Under the pieces are notes generated by a model that was given only the letters and a program-made list of their open reading frames with translations, ran no database searches and was not told the DNA's origin. A program made the translations under genes and the position numbers. Of a DNA stretch of 64,000 bases, positions 1 through 6,853 are shown piece after piece (the stretch's first letter is position 1; the number at the start of each line of letters is the position of its first letter). Source of the stretch: Gemmatimonadota bacterium (GTDB lineage Bacteria; Gemmatimonadota; Gemmatimonadetes; Gemmatimonadales; GWC2-71-9); contig QHUL01000051.1 in assembly GCA_003222115.1 (NCBI GenBank), positions 1-64,000 on the forward strand, written 5' to 3'.

Positions 1-354
1 CTCTCCGTCGCGGTGCAGGCGGCGAGCGTCGTGCTGTGCGGCCTGCTCACGGACTTCTATGCGGTGGTGGCGCTCTACCTCGTGTACGGCGCGGCCGTCG
101 GACTGGCGATGCCCGTGAAGCAGGCCTATCTCAACGCCCACATCCCCACCGCGCAGCGGGCCACGATCATCTCACTCGATTCGATGTTCGCCAACGCCGG
201 GGGTGTCATCGGCCAGTCGGGTTGGGGGTGGCTCGCCCGCGTGCGCTCGATCGGCGAGGCGTGGGCGTTCGCCGGCGCCACCCTCCTCCTCGGCCTGCCG
301 CTCTACTGGGTGGCGCGGCGCAATGACCGGCGGCTCGACCACTTCCCCGCGTGA
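1..354 (+). CDS. MFS transporter, C-terminal fragment (5' end outside window)
   Basis: The frame is open from the first base and ends at TGA 352-354, so only about the last 117 residues are present. The fragment holds the last three or so hydrophobic segments of a major facilitator transporter. The stretch LAMPVKQAYLNAHIP, followed by a conserved QRAT motif, resembles the cytoplasmic loop between late helices of MFS drug exporters. A basic tail (ARRNDRRLDH) marks the cytosolic C-terminus. The stop overlaps the GTG of the next transporter gene by 4 bases, so the two are probably cotranscribed. The substrate cannot be inferred. Confidence 0.8.
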   Translation, partial: LSVAVQAASVVLCGLLTDFYAVVALYLVYGAAVGLAMPVKQAYLNAHIPTAQRATIISLDSMFANAGGVIGQSGWGWLARVRSIGEAWAFAGATLLLGLPLYWVARRNDRRLDHFPA

Positions 355-1220
355 GCCCGGCAGCGGCGCGGCTGCGCGTCTTCACGGCGGCCGCCCTGTT
401 CTCGACCGGCGGCGCCGCGTTCAAGCTGTGCGGGTTCACGGGGTGGCAGGTGGCGGGGCTCCGGGGTGCGGTGGCGGCCCTCGTCGTGCTCGCGCTCGTC
501 CCCGCAGCGCGCGGCACGTGGAGCTGGCGACTCGGGCTCGTCGGCTGCGCCTACGCCGCGACCACGATCCTCTTCGTCCAGGCCAACAAGCTCACGACCG
601 CGGCGAGCGCCGTGTTTCTCGAGGACGCGAGCCCGGTGTTCGTGCTGGTGCTGGGACCCCTGCTGCTGCGTGAGCGGGCCCGGCGCAGCGATCTGGTGTT
701 TCTGGCGGCGGCGCTGTGCGGCATGGCGTTTTTCTTCGTGGGGGTGGAGCCCCCGCGCGCCACGGCCACGAACCCCGTGCTCGGCAACCTGCTCTCCGCC
801 GTCAGCTCGGTGACGTTCGCCTTCACCGTGATCGGGTACCGCTGGCTGGCGCACCATACGGGCGGCGGGGCCGGCTCGGTCGCCGCGGCCCTGGTGTCGG
901 GCAACCTCACCGCGTTCGTCTTCTCGCTACCCTGGGCGCTGCCCATCGCAGCCGGCGCGCCGCGGGACTGGGTGGTGATCGCCTACCTGGGCATCGTGCA
1001 GCTGGGCCTGGGCTACGTCGTGCTGGCGCAGGCGGTGCCGCACGCCACGGCGCTGGACGTGTCGCTGCTGCTCCTGCTCGAGCCGGTGCTCAATCCGATC
1101 TGGGCGTGGCTGGTGCACGGGGAGGTGCCGGGGGTGTGGTCGGTCGCGGGCGGCGGGATCATTCTCGGGGCCGTGGCCGTGAAAGTCTGGAGCGACTCGA
1201 GACGCCTGGACGTGAGGTAG
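351..1220 (+). CDS. EamA/DMT-family membrane transporter
   Basis: This 289-residue protein has about ten hydrophobic helices in two similar halves, the usual layout of EamA (drug/metabolite transporter) permeases. Typical signs are the N-terminal FTAAALFSTGGAAFKL helix, the conserved glutamate-proline ASPVFVLVLGP region in the first half, and the matching LLLLEPVLNPIWAW near the end of the second half. It starts at GTG 351, overlapping the stop of the upstream MFS gene (GTGA), which implies translational coupling. The family moves small metabolites such as amino acids or nucleosides across the inner membrane; the substrate here is unknown. The stop codon lies inside a strong hairpin. Confidence 0.88.
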   Translation: MSPAAARLRVFTAAALFSTGGAAFKLCGFTGWQVAGLRGAVAALVVLALVPAARGTWSWRLGLVGCAYAATTILFVQANKLTTAASAVFLEDASPVFVLVLGPLLLRERARRSDLVFLAAALCGMAFFFVGVEPPRATATNPVLGNLLSAVSSVTFAFTVIGYRWLAHHTGGGAGSVAAALVSGNLTAFVFSLPWALPIAAGAPRDWVVIAYLGIVQLGLGYVVLAQAVPHATALDVSLLLLLEPVLNPIWAWLVHGEVPGVWSVAGGGIILGAVAVKVWSDSRRLDVR

Positions 1221-1251
1221 TCGCGCCGGTCGGCGACCGGCGCGACTACCT
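1215..1251. terminator. Perfect 17-bp hairpin between convergent genes
   Basis: A perfect 17-bp inverted repeat (1215-1231 with 1235-1251) surrounds a 3-base loop and contains the stop codon of the EamA gene. It sits between that gene and the convergent gene ending at 1265. There is no T-run, so it may stop transcription from either side without a U-tract or simply protect the 3' ends. Confidence 0.65.
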
Positions 1252-1264
1252 GAGTCCGGCCCTG

Positions 1265-1639
1265 CTACTTCGCGCTGTCGGCCGGCTGGTGCGCATCCCG
1301 CCGCAGGTCCCGGCGATCGCGCCGCAGATCCCGCCGGTCGGCCCGGGCATCGCGCACGTCGCGGCGCACATCGCGGCGGTCGGCCCGGAGGTCACGCCGG
1401 TCCTGCCGCGCCTCCTTCACATCCCCGCTCTTCACGTCCTGCCGGATCTCCCGGCGGTCCTGACGGACGTCGTTCACGTCGCCCTTGATGTCCCGGCGGT
1501 CGCTGCGCAGTTCACGCCGGTCGTGGCGAACCTCGCGGCGGTCCCGCTTCACGTCGTTGGTATCGCGCGCCTGGGCGGCGAGCGTCAATGGCAGGGCCAC
1601 CAGCGTTAGGGCGGTGAACAGCGTGAATCGGCCTCGCAT
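1265..1639 (-). CDS. Secreted Arg/Asp heptad-repeat protein
   Basis: This 124-residue protein has a clean signal peptide (MRGRFTLFTALTLVALPLTLAAQA) followed by about eleven seven-residue repeats of the form R-R-D/E-hydrophobic-R-x-D, for example RRDLRRD, RREVRHD and RRDVRRD. One insertion (VKSGDVKEA) breaks the register. Alternating acidic and basic residues with one hydrophobic residue per heptad suggest a long charged single helix or weak coiled coil in the periplasm. I chose ATG 1639 because it puts the signal peptide at the N-terminus; another ATG lies two codons upstream. I do not recognise a named family. No function can be assigned. Confidence 0.75.
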   Translation of the reverse strand: MRGRFTLFTALTLVALPLTLAAQARDTNDVKRDRREVRHDRRELRSDRRDIKGDVNDVRQDRREIRQDVKSGDVKEARQDRRDLRADRRDVRRDVRDARADRRDLRRDRRDLRRDAHQPADSAK

Positions 1640-1746
1640 AAGCATCCCCGGAAGAAGGTCGGGAGTGAGACGTTGCCGTAACCACGGCGTTAAGTGAGTG
1701 ACCGGGATCACGCGGCCTCACTCCCGCTTGCGGCGCGGCGCGGGCA

Positions 1747-1752
1747 TATTCC
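1747..1752 (+). promoter_or_regulatory. -10-like TATTCC box just upstream of the kinase gene
   Basis: The sequence GCATATTCCC lies about 8 bases before ATG 1760. Similar CATATT boxes precede the genes at 6854 and 58089. The short distance implies a very short leader. No convincing -35 is visible. Confidence 0.35.
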
Positions 1753-1759
1753 CGCGCGC

Positions 1760-4003
1760 ATGGCGGAAACGTACGCCTCCCTCGCCGCGTCCCTCTCGGA
1801 CCGCTACGCCATCGACCGCGAGCTCGGCCGGGGCGGCATGGCGACCGTCTACCTCGCCCAGGACAAGAAGCACGACCGCAAGGTGGCGATCAAGGTGCTC
1901 CGGCGCGAGCTCGCGGCCTCGGTCGGCGCCGAGCGGTTCCTGCGGGAGATCCAGATCGCGGCGCGCCTCGCTCATCCCCACATCCTGCCGCTCATCGACT
2001 CGGGCGAGGCCCACGGCGCCCTGTACTACGTGACGCCGCACGTGCCGGACGGCTCGCTGCGCCAGCGGCTGGAGCGCGAGCGGCGGATGCCGCTCGCGGA
2101 GGCGATCAGGATCGCGCGTGACGTGGGCGTGGCCCTCGACTACGCGCATCGCCAGGGCTTCGTCCATCGCGACGTGAAGCCCGAGAACATCCTGTTCGCG
2201 GACCTCCACGCGGTGCTCGCCGACTTTGGTATCGCGCGCGCCTTCTCCGAGGTCGGCGTGGAAATGGTGACCGAGGGCGGGCTGGCGCTGGGGACGCCGG
2301 AGTACATGAGCCCGGAGCAGGCGAGCGGCGAGCAGGATCTGGGAGGCCGGAGCGACCTCTACAGCCTGGCGTGCGTGGTCTACGAGATGCTGGCTGGCGA
2401 GCCGCCGCTGCGCGGCGGCGGCGCCCGGGCCACCATGGCGAAGCAGGTGACGGAGACGCCGCGGCCGCTGCGCGCCGTCAGGCCGGACGCGCCCGCCCGC
2501 GTCGAGCGGGTGCTCGCGCGCGCGCTCGCCAAGAATCCCGACGAGCGGTTCGCGACCGTCGCCGAGTTTCTGGCGGCCCTGCAGGGCGAGGGAGCGGACG
2601 CCGGGTCGGGGGTGATCGCCTCGGCGGCTGTCCGCTGCATCGCCGTGCTCCCGTTCGTCAACGCGAGCCCCGAGCCCGAGAACGAGTATCTCAGCGACGG
2701 CATCACGGACGAGCTGATCGCCGCCCTCGCGGGCGTGGAAGGGCTGCGGGTGGCGTCGCGCACGTCCGTGTTCGCGCTCAAGGGAAAGCCGCAGGACGTT
2801 CGCGCCATCGGCGCTCTACTGGGCGCGGCCTGGGTGCTCGAAGGCACCGTGCGCCGGGCGGGCGACCGCCTGCGGATCTCGGCCCAGCTGACGTCGACCG
2901 AGGACGGCCAGCTGCTCTGGTCCGAGCGATACGATCGCACGCTCGCCGACGTGTTCGCGATCCAGGAGGAGATCGCCCGCACCATCGTCGACACGCTGCG
3001 GGCGACCTCGTTCGCCGACCTCACGGCCCCGGCCGCCCGGCGGTACACGCAGAGCATCGCGGCGTACGGATTGTACCTGAAGGGCCGCTACGCCTGGAAC
3101 AAGCGGACGCAGGAGGACATCACCGACGCCATTGGCTACTTCGAGCAGGCGATCGCGGAAGATCCCGACTACGCCCCCGCGTACGCGGGGCTCTCGGATT
3201 CCTACGCGTTGCAGCTGGACTACCGCAGCGTGCCCGTTGCCGAGGGGTTCGCCCGCGCCGAGGAGTACGCACGCAGGGCGCTGGAGCTGGACGAGACGGT
3301 CGCGGAGGCACACGCGTCGCTCGGTTGGGTGCTGTTCATCTACGACTGGGACTGGGACGGCGCCGCGCGGGAGTTCAAGCGGGCGATCACGTTGGACCCC
3401 CGGTATCCCACGGCGCATCAGTGGTTCGCATTCTACCTCGCCGCGATGGGCCGGCTCGACGAGGCGCTGGTCGAGGGTCACACGGCGCTGGAGCTCGATC
3501 CGGCGTCGGTGTCGATCAGGCGGAGCGTGGGGTGGGCGTATTTCTACGCGCGGCGGTACGATCAAGCGCGCTATCACCTCTCCCGGGCGATCGCGATGAA
3601 CCCGACGGCGGTGGAGAACTATCGCATTCTCGCGCTCGCGCTCGCGCAGCAGGGGCAGTGGGCCGAGGCGGAGCGGGCCACTCGTGAGGCGATGGCGCTC
3701 GCCGCTGCCGGGCCGTACACGATGGCGACGCTGGGCTACGTGCTGGCCCGGGCCGGGAGGCGCGCCGAAGCCGAGGAGCTGCTGGTCGGGCTCGAGGCGC
3801 GCAGTCGGCTGGGGTACGTCTCGCCGGTCGCGTTCGCCACGCTGCACATCGCACTCGAGCGGTGGGACGCCGCGTTCGAGTGGATCGAGCGGGCCTACGA
3901 GGAGCGGCGCGGGTGGCTGGCGTATCTCAAGGTGAACCCGATCCTGGATCCGCTGCGCGGGGACCCGCGCTTCGCGGGGCTCCTCAAGCAGATGCGTCTG
4001 TGA
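1760..4003 (+). CDS. Ser/Thr protein kinase with TolB-like and TPR C-terminal region
   Basis: The 747-residue protein starts with a Hanks-type kinase domain (about residues 15-275). It has the glycine loop GRGGMATVY, the AIKVL lysine, the catalytic HRDVKPEN, the DFG-equivalent ADFGIA, and GTPEYMSPEQ in the activation segment. A TolB-like segment (IAVLPFVNASPEPENEYLSDG) of the kind found in kinase/TPR sensor proteins follows. The rest, from about residue 430, is a series of tetratricopeptide repeats. No transmembrane helix is obvious, so it is probably cytosolic. I prefer ATG 1760 to an in-frame GTG at 1694 because the extra N-terminus overlaps the start region of the divergent gene and a -10-like box lies just before 1760. 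Substrates are unknown. Confidence 0.9.
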   Translation: MAETYASLAASLSDRYAIDRELGRGGMATVYLAQDKKHDRKVAIKVLRRELAASVGAERFLREIQIAARLAHPHILPLIDSGEAHGALYYVTPHVPDGSLRQRLERERRMPLAEAIRIARDVGVALDYAHRQGFVHRDVKPENILFADLHAVLADFGIARAFSEVGVEMVTEGGLALGTPEYMSPEQASGEQDLGGRSDLYSLACVVYEMLAGEPPLRGGGARATMAKQVTETPRPLRAVRPDAPARVERVLARALAKNPDERFATVAEFLAALQGEGADAGSGVIASAAVRCIAVLPFVNASPEPENEYLSDGITDELIAALAGVEGLRVASRTSVFALKGKPQDVRAIGALLGAAWVLEGTVRRAGDRLRISAQLTSTEDGQLLWSERYDRTLADVFAIQEEIARTIVDTLRATSFADLTAPAARRYTQSIAAYGLYLKGRYAWNKRTQEDITDAIGYFEQAIAEDPDYAPAYAGLSDSYALQLDYRSVPVAEGFARAEEYARRALELDETVAEAHASLGWVLFIYDWDWDGAAREFKRAITLDPRYPTAHQWFAFYLAAMGRLDEALVEGHTALELDPASVSIRRSVGWAYFYARRYDQARYHLSRAIAMNPTAVENYRILALALAQQGQWAEAERATREAMALAAAGPYTMATLGYVLARAGRRAEAEELLVGLEARSRLGYVSPVAFATLHIALERWDAAFEWIERAYEERRGWLAYLKVNPILDPLRGDPRFAGLLKQMRL

Positions 4004-4015
4004 AGCCGCGCGTCG

Positions 4016-4453
4016 TCACTTCCCGCGAAACTTGGGCAGGTCCTTGCGATGCCGCTTCAGGAACTCCTCGTAGACGTGCGAGTCGGTGTAATCCCGCATC
4101 TCGCAGATCTTGTTGCCCCTGAACCTGATGACGGCGCAGGTGCGCTGGTCCATGACGTCCTGGGGATCGCTCTTGAGCCAGCTCATTTCTCGGATCTCGA
4201 CAATCACCCGCCCGTCGGCCTCGTACCAGTTGCGCCACACGTCTTCGTAGCTCCACTCGGCCGCGCCGAGGCCCGCCTCGCGATTGTCGAAGCAGCGGAT
4301 GACGGCGGTGCGCCCCCTCCACTCGCCGCCGATCGGCGGCGCGCCGGCCACCCAGTAGACGATGTCGTCCGTAAAGTAGCTCGCCACCTCCTCCATCTTG
4401 CCGGCGAACAGGGCCTTCTCGTAGCCCTTCGCGACCTGCATGCGCTCGCTCAT
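4016..4453 (-). CDS. SnoaL/NTF2-like protein
   Basis: This 145-residue protein has the NTF2/SnoaL alpha-beta cone pattern: an N-terminal helix (VAKGYEKALFAGKMEEVASYF), a TDDIVYWV strand and a C-terminal RFRGNKICEMRDYTD strand pair. The fold is used by small ketosteroid-isomerase-like enzymes, polyketide cyclases and binding proteins. The start ATG overlaps the stop of the upstream Rieske-flavodoxin gene (ATGA), so the two are translationally coupled and may act together. It ends 12 bases from the convergent kinase gene. The specific reaction is unknown. Confidence 0.82.
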   Translation of the reverse strand: MSERMQVAKGYEKALFAGKMEEVASYFTDDIVYWVAGAPPIGGEWRGRTAVIRCFDNREAGLGAAEWSYEDVWRNWYEADGRVIVEIREMSWLKSDPQDVMDQRTCAVIRFRGNKICEMRDYTDSHVYEEFLKRHRKDLPKFRGK

Positions 4454-5568
4454 ACCGTGATCTCCTCGATCTCCTCGGGCTCCGGGAGGGTGTTCGCCTT
4501 GCGCCCGGCCCGCTCCATGGGCTTGTCCATTTCGGCCTTGTGCTGGTCGATGATGGTCCAGAAGTCGAGGGCGCGATCCAGCAGCTCGTAGGACGCCTCG
4601 CGCAGGGGCTCGCTCGCGCGCACCTGGCGGACGTTGTTCTGCATGTCCTCGGCGTCCCAGCCGCGCGAATGGGCGATGAACGGGAAGGGGGGGAACACGA
4701 AGCCGAGCTCCGACCAGAACGTCAGCATGCCGCCCGCGACGGCCTGGATGTTGTCCTGGCCGCCCGTAATGATGAACGCCGCGACCTTGTTCCTGATCAG
4801 CACCTTGTCGTGGATCGTGATCTGGTTCTGCACGCAGTTCAGCCGCTCGATCATCTTGTAGTAGAGCGACGAGGCGTTGCCCCAGCGGATCGGCGTCGCG
4901 ATCAGCACCACGTCGGCCCAGTGCACGAGCCCCTCGTACACGATGGTGAGCTGATCGTCCGGGTCGCGCTCCGTGATGGCGCACGGCCAGGTGCAGGCGT
5001 GGGACGCCTTGGAGTAGTTCCCCTCGCAGTGGCGGAACTTCAGGTCGCGCAGCTTGACGTACTGCGTATCGGCATTGCGGCGCTTCGCCTGCTCGAGCGC
5101 GTGCTCGAGCAGCGCGTCCGATGTGGAGTAGCGGGGGTTCACGTCATCCATGGCCGTGGTGGAGACGCACAGCACCCGGGGCGCGGCACCGGCTGTCTTG
5201 GGATGCTCCTCGAGTAAGTGTGATGGCATGTGCTTGACGAGCTTGCGCGGCATGGCGGGCGGGGTCTGCGCGTATACGCCGTCGGCGCGCTCCTCCACCG
5301 CGAACACGGGGACTTGCTCCTCGTCGTAGCCCTCCGGTCCCTTGCCGGTGATCACGCTGTACTCCCACGCGTGCCAGGGACACATGATGAACTCGCCGCG
5401 CAGCCGTCCGTCGCACAGCGGCCCGCCCTTGTGGTTGCAGCTGTTGCCGATCGCCCGGAACTTCCCGTCGTAGAAGAACAGGGCGATGGACCAGCGGTCG
5501 AGCTTGAAGGAGCAGGGAACGCGGCTCATGAGCTCGGTGCGATCGCCGAGGCGGTGCCAGGTGGTCAT
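4450..5568 (-). CDS. Rieske [2Fe-2S] domain fused to NADPH-dependent FMN reductase/flavodoxin-like domain
   Basis: In this 372-residue protein, residues 1-110 form a Rieske domain with the cluster ligands C44-x-H46 and C63-x2-H66 (CNHKGGPL and CPWHAWEY). From about residue 130 it becomes a flavodoxin-like NAD(P)H:FMN oxidoreductase (VLCVSTTAMDD, then VVLIATPIRWGNASSLYYKMIERL, then ITGGQDNIQAVAGG). One chain therefore carries a flavin site and an iron-sulfur cluster, suggesting intramolecular electron transfer from NAD(P)H through FMN to the cluster and on to an unknown acceptor. A good Shine-Dalgarno site (AGGAG) lies 7 bases before ATG 5568. The coupled SnoaL-like gene downstream may supply the substrate-binding partner. 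This domain order is not one I know as a standard family. Confidence 0.88.
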   Translation of the reverse strand: MTTWHRLGDRTELMSRVPCSFKLDRWSIALFFYDGKFRAIGNSCNHKGGPLCDGRLRGEFIMCPWHAWEYSVITGKGPEGYDEEQVPVFAVEERADGVYAQTPPAMPRKLVKHMPSHLLEEHPKTAGAAPRVLCVSTTAMDDVNPRYSTSDALLEHALEQAKRRNADTQYVKLRDLKFRHCEGNYSKASHACTWPCAITERDPDDQLTIVYEGLVHWADVVLIATPIRWGNASSLYYKMIERLNCVQNQITIHDKVLIRNKVAAFIITGGQDNIQAVAGGMLTFWSELGFVFPPFPFIAHSRGWDAEDMQNNVRQVRASEPLREASYELLDRALDFWTIIDQHKAEMDKPMERAGRKANTLPEPEEIEEITV

Positions 5569-5592
5569 CGGGGCGCTCCTGTGTGGGGCGGC

Positions 5593-5599
5593 TTAAATT
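5593..5599 (+). promoter_or_regulatory. -10-like TTAAATT box close to the MFS start
   Basis: An A/T-rich hexamer (TAAATT) ends about 9 bases before ATG 5609 in an otherwise GC-rich divergent intergenic gap of 40 bases. It fits a near-leaderless transcript for the MFS gene. No clear -35 is seen. Confidence 0.35.
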
Positions 5600-5608
5600 G
5601 TAGCCCTT

Positions 5609-6793
5609 ATGCCCGCCACCCGCGCCCGCCTCGGCGTCATCTTCTTCACGGTCTTCATCGACCTGGTCGGGTTCGGGATCGTGCTGCCGATCCTGCCTTA
5701 CTACGCGCAGAGCTTCGGCGCGCGGGGGCTGTTGTTCGGTGCGCTGGTCGGCGCCTACTCCGGCATGCAGTTTCTCGCGACGGCGGTGCTGGGCCGGCTC
5801 TCGGACCGCGTGGGGCGGCGGCCGATCCTGCTCACCACGATGGTGATCAACGCCGCGGGATACGTGCTCTTCGCCTTGGCGGGCTCGTATGTGGTGTTGT
5901 TCGTCGCCAGGCTCGTGTCCGGATTTGCGGGCGGCAACATCTCCGCCGCCCAGGCCTACGTCGCCGACGTCACGACGCCCGCCGAGCGCTCCAAGGGAAT
6001 GGGCATCGTCGGGGCGGCCTTCGGGCTGGGATTCATCGTGGGGCCGGCGTTGGGCGGGCTCGCCGCCCACTACGGCGGCCACCTCGCACCCGGCCTCGTC
6101 GCCGCCGGTCTGTCCCTGCTCAACTTCTGCTCCGCCTACGCGATCCTCCCGGAATCCTTGAAGGAAGAGCACCGCGTCACACGCGAGCTGTTCGATTTCG
6201 GGCATCTGGCGGAGGCCCTCACGCACCCGCGGGTGGCGCCCTTGATGATCGCCTGGGGGTTGATTCCACTCGCCTTCTCGGGCTACACGGTCGCGCTCCC
6301 GCTGTACACGGCGGCGCGGTTCGGCTGGCGCGAGAAGGAGCTCGGCTGGTTCTTCACCCTCGTCGGGATCACGGCGGCGGTGGTGCAGGGGTATCTTTTC
6401 GCCAAGTTGTCGCGGCGCGTCGGCGATCGGGCGCTCGTGATCGCCGGGACGTTCGCGATGGCCGTGGCGGTCGCCATCGTGCCGTATCTGCACACGGCGG
6501 CGGCGCTGTACGCCTGGACGATCGTGCTCGCGTTCGGAAACAGCGTGGTCTCACCCGCGGCGACGGGGCTGATCTCGGTGTTCGCTGATCCGACCGAGCA
6601 GGGGGCGATGCTCGGCGCCGCGCAGTCGCTGGCGGCGCTGGGCCGCCTGACCGGCCCAGAGCTGGTGGGGATCACGTACGACCGGTTCTCGCCGCCGTGG
6701 GCGTTCCTTGCCGCGGGGGTCGTCATGACGATCGCGGCCGGGGCGACGCTGCGGCTGCCGGGCGAGAGGGCGGAGGCCGTTTCGCCGTCCTAG
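5609..6793 (+). CDS. MFS transporter, TetA-like drug:proton antiporter family
   Basis: This 394-residue protein has 12 hydrophobic helices. It carries the MFS motif A loop GRLSDRVGRRP between helices 2 and 3, and the antiporter motif C GAAFGLGFIVGPALGG in helix 5, which marks proton-driven exporters. The start FTVFIDLVGFGIVLPILPYYA is typical of the TetA/multidrug group (DHA1). It is divergent from the Rieske-flavodoxin operon. The exported compound is unknown, and the family label does not imply tetracycline resistance. Confidence 0.9.
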   Translation: MPATRARLGVIFFTVFIDLVGFGIVLPILPYYAQSFGARGLLFGALVGAYSGMQFLATAVLGRLSDRVGRRPILLTTMVINAAGYVLFALAGSYVVLFVARLVSGFAGGNISAAQAYVADVTTPAERSKGMGIVGAAFGLGFIVGPALGGLAAHYGGHLAPGLVAAGLSLLNFCSAYAILPESLKEEHRVTRELFDFGHLAEALTHPRVAPLMIAWGLIPLAFSGYTVALPLYTAARFGWREKELGWFFTLVGITAAVVQGYLFAKLSRRVGDRALVIAGTFAMAVAVAIVPYLHTAAALYAWTIVLAFGNSVVSPAATGLISVFADPTEQGAMLGAAQSLAALGRLTGPELVGITYDRFSPPWAFLAAGVVMTIAAGATLRLPGERAEAVSPS

Positions 6794-6813
6794 CCGCCTC
6801 CCTGCAGGCGCTT

Positions 6814-6821
6814 CATATTTT
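6814..6821 (+). promoter_or_regulatory. -10-like CATATTTT box upstream of the EF-G-like gene
   Basis: TCATATTTTTC lies about 33 bases upstream of GTG 6854. It resembles the boxes before the kinase gene (1747) and argC (58072). No good -35 is visible. A GGAG Shine-Dalgarno core follows at about 6837. Confidence 0.35.
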
Positions 6822-6853
6822 TCACCCCCCCTTGCAGGAGCCGATCAACGCCC

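Noticed and set aside
1265-1639. CRISPR-like repeat array in the Arg/Asp region
   Set aside because: The periodic DNA is explained by in-frame protein heptads; there are no unique spacers between identical repeats.
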